A stretch of 26,694 nucleotides of DNA from an uncultured delta proteobacterium (GCA_903872255.1 CAIQJW010000199.1:1-26694); one strand, 5' to 3'; counted from the first letter of the stretch, positions 8,563 through 16,280 are shown. Numbers and translations are program-made. Notes: a model not told the origin generated them from the sequence alone.

Positions 8563-8582
8563 ATCCCGGGATTTCCTTAAGG
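8563..8582. repeat. Two adjacent short palindromes in divergent spacer
   Basis: ATCCCGGGAT (8563-8572) and CCTTAAGG (8575-8582) are perfect palindromes two bases apart. They lie between the divergent autotransporter and small membrane protein genes. They could be protein-binding sites; short palindromes like these also occur by chance. Confidence 0.2.
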
Positions 8583-8646
8583 GGAAGCGTGTTCTGTCGA
8601 TAAAAGAAAGAGCATGACTGAGACATATATATCCCGGAGGGTATCC

Positions 8647-8826
8647 ATGGATCTAATTCGGTTCGTAAAAATCTGTCTCCTGATCATTTTACTGTGTATT
8701 CCGGGCATTATCGTGAATACCATGAAACTGACCCATTCAAAGAGCCCTAAACCCGCAAAACCACCCCTCAACGTTATTAAAACCGTACCCGATATTCCAG
8801 AGGGGAGAACCGCTGTTTACCGGTAG
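8647..8826 (+). CDS. Small single-pass membrane protein, 59 residues, unknown function
   Basis: I do not recognise this protein. The frame extends upstream to an ATG at 8614, but the ATG at 8647 is preceded by GGAGGG (8636-8641) at 5 bases, so the start is 8647. The peptide begins MDLIRFVKICLLIILLC, one hydrophobic helix (about residues 7-23). It continues as a basic, proline-rich tail (KSPKPAKPPLNV) and ends EGRTAVYR. With lysine-rich residues after the helix, the tail is probably cytoplasmic or sits at the membrane face. Cys14 and Pro17 are in the helix but there is no clear lipobox. A strong hairpin followed by a T-rich stretch starts 40 bases after the stop, which supports a real plus-strand transcript. 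It is divergent from the autotransporter gene. Confidence 0.55.
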   Translation: MDLIRFVKICLLIILLCIPGIIVNTMKLTHSKSPKPAKPPLNVIKTVPDIPEGRTAVYR

Positions 8827-8865
8827 GCTATACGATAATATCTGTCGGGCACCGGCATTATTCTC

Positions 8866-8897
8866 TCACCCTGCAGACAGGGTGACTGCGTTGTTTT
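8866..8897 (+). terminator. Rho-independent terminator of the small membrane protein gene
   Basis: TCACCCTG (8866-8873) and CAGGGTGA (8878-8885) form a perfect 8-base stem with the loop CAGA. A T-rich stretch TTGTTTTATT follows on the plus strand. The minus strand lacks a U tract after the same hairpin, so it suits the plus-strand gene ending at 8826 better than the ppnP gene. Confidence 0.6.
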
Positions 8898-9207
8898 ATT
8901 CAACGTACGAACAACAGTAGTCCGTAAGCTCCCTGACCTTTAAGCTGAATTTGGATTGAGCCGGCACTTCAAAGACCTCTCCTTCTTTGAAAGTCACCCA
9001 TCCGGCAGCGCCGGGCAGCATAACATCCAGATTGCCGGCAAGGATCTCCATGATCTCCTTTTCTGCCGTGCCGAATTCATAATCTCCGGGAAACATGATA
9101 CCCAGTGTTTTTTTGGAACCATCCGGGAAAATTACCGTACGGCTGGTAACTTTGCCGTCAAAATAAACATTTGCCTTTTTGATAATTGTTACATTCCTGA
9201 AATCCAT
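8896..9207 (-). CDS. ppnP: Pyrimidine/purine nucleoside phosphorylase PpnP
   Basis: This 103-residue cupin-fold protein belongs to the YaiE/PpnP (DUF1255) family. These enzymes cleave several nucleosides with phosphate to give the free base and ribose 1-phosphate. Visible family blocks are NVYFDGKVTSRTV, GSKKTLGIMFPGDYEFGTAEKEIMEILAG, WVTFKEGEVFEVPAQSKFSLKV and the C-terminal TDYCCSY. The length is close to the E. coli protein (94 residues). A longer frame reaches upstream to 9393 and into the mscS gene, but the ATG at 9207 has an AAGGAG ribosome site and is where family similarity begins. It lies 37 bases downstream of the mscS-like gene on the same strand, so the two are probably cotranscribed. 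Confidence 0.88.
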   Translation of the reverse strand: MDFRNVTIIKKANVYFDGKVTSRTVIFPDGSKKTLGIMFPGDYEFGTAEKEIMEILAGNLDVMLPGAAGWVTFKEGEVFEVPAQSKFSLKVRELTDYCCSYVE

Positions 9208-9244
9208 GTTGTCTCCTTCCCATAGGTATAATAGTTCAGTGCCG

Positions 9245-10891
9245 CTATCCGTGAGGTTTTTTTGCGGGGGATGTATACCATCGTTCCTTGGGAACGATCT
9301 TCGGTTCGGCGGGATCTGAACGGTATGACGGTGACATGATCTGGACATCGTACTCGTTGAAGGCGTCCTGTATGTTCCGGTGCAGGTCGGCATAGGTCCC
9401 GATCATCTTCTGGGGATCATCGGAATAGACGTTCAGCTCATAGGCCACGTAGAAATCGTCGAGGGACGTCTGGAGGATGAACGGCGCCGGCTCGCGGAGT
9501 ATTCCCGGGGTCCTTTCCGCGGCCATGAGAAGCAGCGCTTCTACCTGCCGCCACGGAGCGTCGTACCCGATAGTGATCTTGGTATGAAGTATGATGCCCG
9601 TTTCCTTTGCGAGCGTGCTGTAATTTATGACATGACTGCTTACGATCATCGACGAGGGAACAACGATCACCTCGTTCTTGATTGTCCTTAAGTTTACCAC
9701 CTGGAGCCTCATCTCGATAACGTCGCCGACGAAATCGGCTATTTTAACACGGTCGCCGATCTTGAATACCCTCCGGTACGTCAGTTGGTAACCTGCAAGG
9801 ATATTTGCGATCGCAGAGGTTGAACCCAGGGAAAGGAGAACGCCCAGGAAAATGGAGATGCCTTTGAAGGCCGGGGACTCGGACCCGGGGATGTAGGGAA
9901 AGGCGACAATTGCGGCAAAGGCAACGATCAGTGTACGGCATATCTTGTAGGTGGGCTGCGACCATTCGGGATAGAAACCCTGGATCGTTATCATTTCGCT
10001 TTCCAGGCCCTTGAAAAGGAGCCTCATCACCTTGAGTATGATGACCGTAAAAAAGGCAATGACCGCCACAAACAGCAGGTTGGGGATTGCCCCCCAGATG
10101 GCCATCAGTATCGTGCCAACGGGAGACGTCACATATCCCAGCAATTTACCTGCGATCGGACGTGTCCAGGGAAAAAAATGGAGGACAAGGTCCACATAGG
10201 CGTAGAAGACGAAAAACAGGATGATAAAACGAACGATCCTGATGAGCCACGCCAGGATCGCCTGGATCCTTTCGGCGCGGATAATATCGAGGGACTTTGC
10301 CTGGACCACAGGCATCTTTGCATCGGCCCAGGTCCGGAGCCTCGCCGTTAAAATACGGTAGATCCTCAGCACTACGTAAACGATGATCAAAAGCCCGAAG
10401 GTTGCCAGGACCGAATAGGCAATGCCCATGAGGACCTGTTTCCGGCTGTAGTCATGGCGGTATTCAGCGATGGCGGTACGCAGCACTTCGCTGCGCTGCC
10501 GTGCCAGTTTATCCCGCGTCGTACCCTCGGCCCGTGCATCTTCGTCAAATACGGATAAAAGCAGCTTGTCCCGTACGTTTATTACGGTCATGGGTTCATT
10601 GAAATCCACGATAGAAACCGAATCGATGGGAAGCGTGGGGTCTTCGGCGACAGCTTGCAGCCTCCCCGACAGCACATACGCCCTTTCCTGTGCTGAATAG
10701 CCTTTCACATCGTCCCTGATGTAGAAGAGGGTCTTATTATCGAGCATTACCGGGTAACCCGTTGCCGTGCCCTGCGCCTTGTTGACTGCGGTGTCCTTCG
10801 AAGGCGCCCTGTCCGCCGCGGCAAAGGAATCGTGAAGGCCCCATATGGCCAGGATGATGAAAATTAAAACCACAGCAGCGGCCCTTCTCAT
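9245..10891 (-). CDS. MscS-family small-conductance mechanosensitive channel
   Basis: This 548-residue inner-membrane channel probably opens under membrane tension to release solutes in hypo-osmotic shock. A signal-like N-terminus (residues 1-25) leads to an extracytoplasmic region of about 125 residues. Helices follow near 153-176, 217-237, 259-290, 317-334 and 343-367. The last is the pore-lining MscS helix (FLGVLLSLGSTSAIANILAGY). The conserved beta domain follows (FKIGDRVKIADFVGDVIEMRLQVVNLRTIKNEVIVVPSS), then the alpha/beta cytoplasmic domain. It is larger than E. coli MscS (286 residues) because of the N-terminal sensor-like region and extra helices. The ATG has AGAGG 6 bases upstream. 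A good promoter lies 76-104 bases upstream and probably also drives ppnP. Confidence 0.9.
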   Translation of the reverse strand: MRRAAAVVLIFIILAIWGLHDSFAAADRAPSKDTAVNKAQGTATGYPVMLDNKTLFYIRDDVKGYSAQERAYVLSGRLQAVAEDPTLPIDSVSIVDFNEPMTVINVRDKLLLSVFDEDARAEGTTRDKLARQRSEVLRTAIAEYRHDYSRKQVLMGIAYSVLATFGLLIIVYVVLRIYRILTARLRTWADAKMPVVQAKSLDIIRAERIQAILAWLIRIVRFIILFFVFYAYVDLVLHFFPWTRPIAGKLLGYVTSPVGTILMAIWGAIPNLLFVAVIAFFTVIILKVMRLLFKGLESEMITIQGFYPEWSQPTYKICRTLIVAFAAIVAFPYIPGSESPAFKGISIFLGVLLSLGSTSAIANILAGYQLTYRRVFKIGDRVKIADFVGDVIEMRLQVVNLRTIKNEVIVVPSSMIVSSHVINYSTLAKETGIILHTKITIGYDAPWRQVEALLLMAAERTPGILREPAPFILQTSLDDFYVAYELNVYSDDPQKMIGTYADLHRNIQDAFNEYDVQIMSPSYRSDPAEPKIVPKERWYTSPAKKPHG

Positions 10892-10966
10892 CTTGTTCCT
10901 CTCATATTTCCGAAGCCCTGGAGGGCAATTTTATTCTTTGTCCACGTTTTACCGCTATTTGTTGTC

Positions 10967-10995
10967 ATTGTATCTTACCAAAGTCATATAGACAA
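10967..10995 (-). promoter_or_regulatory. Sigma-70 promoter of the mscS-ppnP operon
   Basis: On the minus strand, TTGTCT (-35, 10990-10995) is separated by exactly 17 bases from TACAAT (-10, 10967-10972). The -10 ends 75 bases before the mscS ATG. Both hexamers are close to consensus and the spacing is ideal. Confidence 0.6.
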
Positions 10996-11142
10996 TATTT
11001 TCTCCCGAAATATCGTGTCCGGTGGTAGAACCCCAACGCCGATCGCGACGAATTCATTTAATGATTTTGCTCAGAAGTTGTCAATTATTTTCGCGATATA
11101 CTTCGTTTTGGGGCGGCCTGTTTCAGATATGTAGCGATTCGT

Positions 11143-11161
11143 ACTATTGCCCCGCAATAGT
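11143..11161. promoter_or_regulatory. Perfect inverted repeat upstream of ywbE
   Basis: ACTATTGC-CCC-GCAATAGT has 8-base arms and a 3-base centre. It ends 23 bases before the putative -10 of ywbE, so it abuts the -35 position. That is a typical site for an operator or activator. No gene upstream on the plus strand needs a terminator here. Confidence 0.35.
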
Positions 11162-11181
11162 GGAGGAACTAACCTTAGAAA

Positions 11182-11190
11182 TGGTACAAT
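11182..11190 (+). promoter_or_regulatory. Extended -10 promoter of ywbE
   Basis: TGGTACAAT matches the TGn extended -10 with one change from TATAAT. No -35 is recognisable. The element lies 32 bases before the ATG, leaving room for the purine-rich ribosome site (GAGGAGATAAGG). Confidence 0.4.
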
Positions 11191-11222
11191 AGATGGCGGG
11201 GCGGGTGAGGAGATAAGGCAAT

Positions 11223-11417
11223 ATGAATGGAACAATACGATCCGATATTCAACGGGGAATGCAGGTGGCAATTGTCTTAAAAAAGGATCAGCGTGCGGGC
11301 GTACTGACTAATGGGACTGTAAAGGATATTTTGACCGCATCGGCCAAACATCCGCATGGAATAAAAGTCCGTTTGGAAAGCGGCGAAATAGGGCGGGTAA
11401 AGAAAATTCTTCCCTGA
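11223..11417 (+). CDS. ywbE: YwbE family protein
   Basis: This 64-residue basic protein matches the YwbE family (DUF2196) over its full length. Blocks are RSDIQRGMQVAIVLKKDQRAG, LTNGTVKDILT, SAKHPHGIKVRLESGEIGRVKKIL. The family has a small beta-barrel-like pattern found in Bacillus and many other bacteria; its biochemical function is not established. A purine-rich AAGG lies 5 bases before the ATG. It stands alone on the plus strand, with its own putative extended -10 promoter and inverted repeat upstream, and is convergent with the radical SAM gene. Confidence 0.85.
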   Translation: MNGTIRSDIQRGMQVAIVLKKDQRAGVLTNGTVKDILTASAKHPHGIKVRLESGEIGRVKKILP

Positions 11418-11478
11418 TCGATAAACGGTATTTTCATAAAGCTGCCCATGCTTCGCCCGTCCATCACCCCATCATGCT

Positions 11479-12990
11479 CTAATTCATAGTTTTGAAAACT
11501 TTCCGGAAGTGGAACCCGTATACCATATATGTTATTGCCATGGGCAAGAGCAGCGGCCGCCTGAATAGAGACCAGATGACAAGCTTCCAGTAGTAGAGCC
11601 GGGCTTTATCCTTTATTCCCAATATCATCAGGGTTTTGAAAGGCGCGTCCAGATAGTGGAGATTGTATCGTATGTATCTGAGGTGCAGGCCTCGTTTTCT
11701 CTTTTCCAAAGGCTTGTATTCCTTAAGGAACGCCTTGACACGTTCATAATACGCGCGAGGCGAATAGATGCCCTTGATCACCTCTTTGTATCCCTCGATA
11801 AGCTTGTCGTGACCCATCTTTGGAATGATGTTCGTGGTAAAGTCGGTATTGTCGCCGGAGACATCTTTTTCCAGTCGTCCCTCTATTAGGAGCCTTTCGT
11901 AAAGCCGGCTGCCTTTCGGCGCATTGAGTATGCCAACCATAGCGGTAACGATCCGGCTTTCCTGGATGAAACTGATCTGTCTTTCGAAGGTTTCGGGGCA
12001 GTCATTGTCAAACCCCACGATAAAGCCCCCCCGAACACGCAGGCCGAGCTGTTGTATTCGTTTTACTCCGGCAAGAAGGTCCCGGTTCCTGTTCTGGAAT
12101 TTATTGCACTCTTTAAGGGATATGTCATCTGGAGTTTCAATGCCGATGAACACCCCCTCGAACCCTGCCTGTATCATCTTTCTTATCAGCTCCTCGTCGT
12201 CAGCAAGGTCGATCGATGCCTCCGTCGCGAGGTCGAAAGGGTATCTCCTCTTCTTCATCCACTTTATCATGGCGGGCAGCACGTGCTCTTTGAGCTTCTT
12301 CCTGTTGCCTATGAAGTTATCATCAACAAAGAATACGCTGCCCCTCCACCCGGCCTTGTAAAGGGCTTCCAGTTCATTGACCACCTGTTCTTTTGTCTTG
12401 CTCCGGGTCTTGTGCCCGTATAGCGTGGTAATGTCGCAGAATTCGCAGCTGAACGGGCAGCCCCGGGAGTACTGAAGGCTCATGGAATGATACTTGTTCA
12501 TCCGGGTGAGTTCCCAGAGAGCCGCGGGAGTCTTGTCGAGCTCGGGAAATGCCTCAGAGGAGTAGACGTGCCCGGGTTCACCCCGGGCAAGGTCTTTGAG
12601 GAAGGGCAAGAGGGTAATCTCTGCCTCATTGAGTATCAGGTGGTCCACGTCGGGGTATTCTTCCGGAGTTGCGGTAAAGAGAGGGCCTCCGGCCACGATC
12701 TTGACGCCTGCCGCCTTGCACCGCCCTATGACATCTCTAACCGATTCCTTTTGGACTGCCATGCCCCCGATAAACGCATAATCCGCCCATTCAAGGTGCT
12801 TGTCCTTCAGATTGGCGACGTTCATATCGATGAGCTTCTTTTTCCATTCTCCCGGGAGCATCGCGGCCACGGTTAGCAGGCCGAGCGGAGGGTGAAGGGC
12901 CTTTTTCGATATGAACTTCAAGGCATGCTTGAAGCTCCAGAAGGTATCAGGATATTTAGGATATATGAGAAGTATATTCATTTTTTCCAT
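11479..12990 (-). CDS. B12-binding radical SAM protein (DUF4070-type)
   Basis: This 503-residue protein has an N-terminal cobalamin-binding Rossmann domain (about 1-140: NILLIYPKYPDTFW, IVAGGPLFTATPEEYP) and a radical SAM core with the cluster cysteines Cys178, Cys182 and Cys185 (GCPFSCEFCD). The C-terminal region resembles DUF4070. The B12 domain lacks the DxHxxG motif, as in many class B radical SAM methylases. These enzymes methylate unactivated carbons or rearrange lipids and natural products. HpnP-type hopanoid methylases share the layout, but no hopanoid gene is near, so the substrate is unknown. The open frame extends to 13095, but ATG 12990 is preferred: it comes 4 bases after the stop of the sigma-factor gene, which suggests translational coupling. 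The C-terminus is basic and hydrophobic (LLLPMAITYMVYGFHF), possibly membrane-touching. Confidence 0.85.
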   Translation of the reverse strand: MEKMNILLIYPKYPDTFWSFKHALKFISKKALHPPLGLLTVAAMLPGEWKKKLIDMNVANLKDKHLEWADYAFIGGMAVQKESVRDVIGRCKAAGVKIVAGGPLFTATPEEYPDVDHLILNEAEITLLPFLKDLARGEPGHVYSSEAFPELDKTPAALWELTRMNKYHSMSLQYSRGCPFSCEFCDITTLYGHKTRSKTKEQVVNELEALYKAGWRGSVFFVDDNFIGNRKKLKEHVLPAMIKWMKKRRYPFDLATEASIDLADDEELIRKMIQAGFEGVFIGIETPDDISLKECNKFQNRNRDLLAGVKRIQQLGLRVRGGFIVGFDNDCPETFERQISFIQESRIVTAMVGILNAPKGSRLYERLLIEGRLEKDVSGDNTDFTTNIIPKMGHDKLIEGYKEVIKGIYSPRAYYERVKAFLKEYKPLEKRKRGLHLRYIRYNLHYLDAPFKTLMILGIKDKARLYYWKLVIWSLFRRPLLLPMAITYMVYGFHFRKVFKTMN

Positions 12991-12994
12991 AAGC

Positions 12995-14008
12995 CTATGT
13001 TCTTTCATGAGGGGAGCAATTGCCAACGTCAATAACCTTCTGCATGTGCGCTGCGCCGACCTTGCCGGCAGCATTTTGCAGACCAAGCTCTGCAAGACTC
13101 CCCTGACAATGCGTCTTGAGCCTCTTAACTATCCGGCCTTGTACCTGTCGTACCCGTTCACGTGAGATCCGGCAGTTGTCCCCTATGTCCTGAAGCGACA
13201 TCGGGTCCTCTGCCACCAGACGACGATTAAATATGTAGAGGTCTCTATCGTCGAGGGTAGCCTTGAACTCTTGCAATTTTGTCGATAATATCCGCGATTG
13301 ATACCGTCCGGAGACTATCTCCTCCACATCGTCGTCAGAGCTCAGGCGATCTATAAGCGTCTCATCGGTTCCGTCATATAGAGGGACGTCGAGGGCTATA
13401 TCTGCCTGGGAAAGCCTTTTCTCCATGTCCTCCACTTCCCTTTCTTTCACGCCAAAACTCCTTGCAAGAACCTTTGGCGTCGGATCGATACCCAGAGTCT
13501 CCAACCTCTGTTTTTCACTCCTTAACCCGTAAAAAAGTTTCCTCTGCGCTTGAGTGGTGCCGGTCTTTACAAGGCTCCAGGAGTCCATCAGGAACTTCAG
13601 GATATAGGCCCTGATCCATAATGCCGCATAGCTGGAAAATTTTGTCCCCTTATGGGGGTTGTACTTCTTTACCGCATGAAGGAGGCCCACGTTGCCTTCC
13701 TGGATGAGATCGAGGACGTTGTTGTACGCGTTGCGATATCTCATGGCAATTTTGACCACAATCCTGAGATTTGAAACGGTAAGCTTATGGGCCGCGTCCA
13801 TATCCTGATGTTCGAAGACAAGCCTGGATATCTTCTTTTCCTCTTCCCTCGTCAATACCGGATACCTCCGTATCTCGGCAAGGTATTGTTTAAATGGATC
13901 AAACTGCGAGGGCAGATCCTCATCTTCAGTTGCGTCTGATTCCTTACCGTCATACCAGGGCTCTGTTTCCTCGAGAAGCATTAGATTCCTCTTTTCCTGA
14001 CTTTCCAC
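12995..14008 (-). CDS. rpoH: RNA polymerase sigma factor, RpoH-like (sigma-32 group)
   Basis: This 337-residue sigma-70 family factor has region 1.2 (DPFKQYLAEIRRYPVLTREEE), region 2 (NLRIVVKIAMRY, DLIQEGNVGLLHAVKKYNPHKGTKFSSYAALWIRAYI), and the RpoH box region (QRKLFYGLR, residues 155-163, against QRKLFFNLR in E. coli). It also has region 4 with the helix-turn-helix DIGDNCRISRERVRQVQGRIVKRL. RpoH directs heat-shock or envelope stress genes. The tail after region 4 is about 35 residues and not recognised. The start is GTG at 14008, supported by GAGGAG 5 bases upstream. The ABM-fold gene ends 19 bases upstream and the radical SAM gene starts 4 bases downstream, so the three probably form one operon. 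A paralogous or specialised RpoH cannot be excluded. Confidence 0.85.
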   Translation of the reverse strand: MESQEKRNLMLLEETEPWYDGKESDATEDEDLPSQFDPFKQYLAEIRRYPVLTREEEKKISRLVFEHQDMDAAHKLTVSNLRIVVKIAMRYRNAYNNVLDLIQEGNVGLLHAVKKYNPHKGTKFSSYAALWIRAYILKFLMDSWSLVKTGTTQAQRKLFYGLRSEKQRLETLGIDPTPKVLARSFGVKEREVEDMEKRLSQADIALDVPLYDGTDETLIDRLSSDDDVEEIVSGRYQSRILSTKLQEFKATLDDRDLYIFNRRLVAEDPMSLQDIGDNCRISRERVRQVQGRIVKRLKTHCQGSLAELGLQNAAGKVGAAHMQKVIDVGNCSPHERT

Positions 14009-14027
14009 GTATGCTCCTCAATCCCGC

Positions 14028-14348
14028 TTAAGAGGTGTTTGCCAGACGTCCCCCATTCCCTCCCGGATTGAAAAGGGTATGGAATGTGATGTCATAGGGC
14101 TTCTCAAGAAGGTTCGCCGCCCCGTGAAGTATCTTGAAACCCTCCGATTCCAGGTAGTCTTCAAGGTTTTCCGGGGTATCCCATTCTCCAAGAAGGCTAA
14201 GTTCGTTCTCGTCCTCCATGCTCTGGCAAAAGTCGCAACGCTCACATCCCTTCCGGGTCCTTATGGAGACGATCAGGGAGGCAACCGTCTGTGACAGTTC
14301 CATGCGTTTTTCAGACAGAACCTTCATCCGTATAATAAGCAGGATCAT
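14028..14348 (-). CDS. ABM-fold protein, putative quinol monooxygenase family
   Basis: This 106-residue protein resembles antibiotic biosynthesis monooxygenase (YgiN-like) dimeric alpha-beta proteins. It begins ILLIIRMKVLSEKRMELSQTVASLIVSIRTRKGC and continues DENELSLLGEWDTPENLEDYLESEGFKILHGAANLLEKP, the usual strand-helix order of this fold. Family members oxidise quinols or small aromatics, but many have no known reaction. Cys35, Cys38 and Cys41 form CERCDFC. Related proteins often have a cysteine at one of these positions, so metal binding is not implied. A longer frame runs to 14396; ATG 14348 fits the family's start, but no ribosome site is clear. It is the first gene of the apparent operon with the RpoH-like sigma factor. 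Confidence 0.7.
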   Translation of the reverse strand: MILLIIRMKVLSEKRMELSQTVASLIVSIRTRKGCERCDFCQSMEDENELSLLGEWDTPENLEDYLESEGFKILHGAANLLEKPYDITFHTLFNPGGNGGRLANTS

Positions 14349-14473
14349 GTTTAAAGTTGATTGCAAAGGGTCTGCCAGAAGGACGATACTTATCAAAAGC
14401 CCGGAATCGTTTTGAAATATCGGTGGGTTAGATCAGAAGGAGAAATAACGGAAGAGCGCAGGAGAACCTGTTT

Positions 14474-14516
14474 CCCCTCAATATGTGGTGGAACCTCAAT
14501 ATATTGAGGGGGGGGG
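14474..14516. repeat. Overlapping inverted repeats followed by a nine-G tract
   Basis: CCCCTCAATAT (14474-14484) pairs perfectly with ATATTGAGGGG (14501-14511) over 11 bases. The sequence CCTCAATATATTGAGG (14494-14509) is also a perfect palindrome by itself. The two hairpins exclude each other because they share the right arm. Nine consecutive G (14508-14516) and then TTTT follow. It lies between the sigma-54 activator stop and the ABM-rpoH operon start. It is not a normal terminator for the minus-strand gene, since no U tract follows on that strand. Confidence 0.5.
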
Positions 14517-14538
14517 TTTTGAGGAAAACCGTGGCAGC

Positions 14539-16164
14539 TTAATCCGACCCCCCGGCCTGTGGCCGGAATATCCCGAGCTTATGCATCCTCGCCCTCAAGG
14601 TGCTCGGGTTAAGGCCCAGGATCGCTGCGGCCCCGTTTTTTCCCTCGATGCGCCACCTGGTCTCTGAAAGGGTTCTGAATATTTGATTTCGTTCCGCCTC
14701 TTCAAGGGTTTTAACAGTGGATGAAAATGGAAGGGACGAGATCTCCAGTTTGTCTGCAAGCTGCAAAACCGATCCCGGGGACAGGATCACGGCCCGCTCA
14801 ATGATATTCTCCAGCTCCCGGATGTTCCCGGGCCAGGGGTAATCTTCCAGTGCCTTCAAAGCTTCTTTGTGGATCGACGTGATCTGCTTCCCCAGCTTCC
14901 TGGAATACCGTTCGATGAAGGCCTCGGCCAAGAGCGGTATGTCTTCTGCCCGCTGCCTGAGGGGAGGGACAGTGATAGGAAATACATTGAGCCGATAATA
15001 AAGGTCCTGCCGGAACCGGCCCTTGCGGATCTCTTCCTCGAGGTTTCGATTGGTTGTTGCGATGATCCGCACATCGACTTTTATGGTATGGGACGAGCCC
15101 AGGCGCTCAAACTCGTTATGCTGGATCACCCGGAGCAGCTTGGCCTGCATCTCCAGCGACAGTTCTCCTATCTCGTCGAGGCATAGGGTGGATCCGTTGG
15201 CGAGCTCGAATCGACCTATCTGCCGGGTGTCGGCCCCGGTAAAAGCCCCCTTTTCCCGGCCGAAAAGCTCGCTCTCCATCAGATTTTCCGGCAGGGCAGC
15301 ACAGTTGACGGTGATCAGCGGACGATCCTTGCGAGGGCTCATGTTGTGGATGGCGGCGGCAACCAACTCCTTTCCCGTGCCGGTCTCACCCAGGATGAGA
15401 ACTGTTGTGTTCATAGGAGCTACCTGCTCTGCCCGATAGAGAACATATTTGAGACCGTTGCTTCGCCCGAGAATGTTGCCGAATTGATGTTTCATTATGA
15501 TCTCTTGACGGAAATAAACATTCTCGGCCTCAAGCTGCTCCTTCAGTGTTTTGATCTCGGAAAGCGCGGTCTGAAGCTTGGCCGTCCGCTCTTCTACTCG
15601 TCGTTCCAGTTCGTTGTGGACCCTTTGCAGACTTCCTTCTATACCTTTCCGTTCCGTGATATTGCGGATGTTGCATTGGATCACTTTGTGATGATCGACC
15701 AGGTAGACGTTGCTGACAAATTCCACGGCTATGGGGCGGTGATCTTTCGTTTCCAGCGGCAGGTCTTCGTAGCGGACATACCCCTTAGCTTGAAGCTCCC
15801 TGAAAACAGTTTTGGATGCCTCAATATCTTTAAAGGCGCCAATTTCCCAGAGTTTCTTCCCGAGAAAGTCCTCATGCGGATAACCCAGCATTTTCACCAG
15901 GAATGGGTTTACATCTGATATTGTTCCCGTCTCGGCATCGAGGAGCAATATTCCGTCCTGGGCCGCTTCAAAGAGGCGGCGGTAGCGCGTTTCAGAGACC
16001 TTCAGCGCCTGAGTGACGTTCAGCTTCCCCTGAAGCTCCTTCACCTCAAGGAGCAGCTGTTCCCTTGTTCTGCGGTCTACCCCGGTTTCTTTCTTTATGA
16101 TGCCGCTCCTGCCCGTATCGCTTTCAGGCCCATACTTCGTTCCGGCCCCCGTGAATCTGCACAA
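14539..16164 (-). CDS. Sigma-54-dependent transcriptional activator with PAS sensor
   Basis: This 541-residue regulator activates sigma-54 promoters. A PAS domain (about 57-172) probably senses a ligand, redox state or small molecule. A coiled coil follows (about 176-222). The AAA+ domain has Walker A GETGTGKE (259-266), an intact GAFTGA loop (306-311) that contacts sigma-54, and Walker B LCLDEIGEL (near 327-335). A C-terminal Fis-type helix-turn-helix ends the protein (GAAAILGLNPSTLRARMHKLGI). There is no receiver domain, so control is by the PAS domain rather than phosphorylation. The start is uncertain: the frame begins at TTG 16164 with GGAG about 10 bases upstream, but the first 30 residues are not typical and a later non-ATG start is possible. 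No -24/-12 promoter was found nearby, so its targets are probably elsewhere. Confidence 0.88.
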   Translation of the reverse strand: MCRFTGAGTKYGPESDTGRSGIIKKETGVDRRTREQLLLEVKELQGKLNVTQALKVSETRYRRLFEAAQDGILLLDAETGTISDVNPFLVKMLGYPHEDFLGKKLWEIGAFKDIEASKTVFRELQAKGYVRYEDLPLETKDHRPIAVEFVSNVYLVDHHKVIQCNIRNITERKGIEGSLQRVHNELERRVEERTAKLQTALSEIKTLKEQLEAENVYFRQEIIMKHQFGNILGRSNGLKYVLYRAEQVAPMNTTVLILGETGTGKELVAAAIHNMSPRKDRPLITVNCAALPENLMESELFGREKGAFTGADTRQIGRFELANGSTLCLDEIGELSLEMQAKLLRVIQHNEFERLGSSHTIKVDVRIIATTNRNLEEEIRKGRFRQDLYYRLNVFPITVPPLRQRAEDIPLLAEAFIERYSRKLGKQITSIHKEALKALEDYPWPGNIRELENIIERAVILSPGSVLQLADKLEISSLPFSSTVKTLEEAERNQIFRTLSETRWRIEGKNGAAAILGLNPSTLRARMHKLGIFRPQAGGSD

Positions 16165-16280
16165 AATATAGTTCTCCGGCTTCCCCGTCTTTGGAGACTA
16201 CACATTTTATTGTCATGCCGTACTAAATTAATGTCAATAGGGTTTCCATTCTACCCGCGCCGCAACCGTACACTTGCCGG

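Larger units (their letters stand above)
10892..11222. other. Gene-free divergent spacer between mscS and ywbE
   Basis: This stretch of about 330 bases carries the mscS promoter on the minus strand. On the plus strand it has a perfect inverted repeat and an extended -10 element before ywbE. The middle (about 11000-11140) shows no gene or other signal that I can support. Confidence 0.6.

Noticed and set aside
8614..8646. Upstream ATG for the small membrane protein
   Set aside because: The ATG at 8647 has a strong ribosome site at correct spacing, and the extra 11 residues would be encoded partly by that ribosome site.
11479..12990. Naming the radical SAM enzyme as hopanoid methylase HpnP
   Set aside because: The layout is similar, but many DUF4070-type enzymes share it. 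No hopanoid biosynthesis gene is in the window, and specificity residues cannot be judged by eye.
14035..14348. Metal site formed by CERCDFC in the ABM-fold protein
   Set aside because: Related proteins often have scattered cysteines here and the fold has no known metal site at this position.
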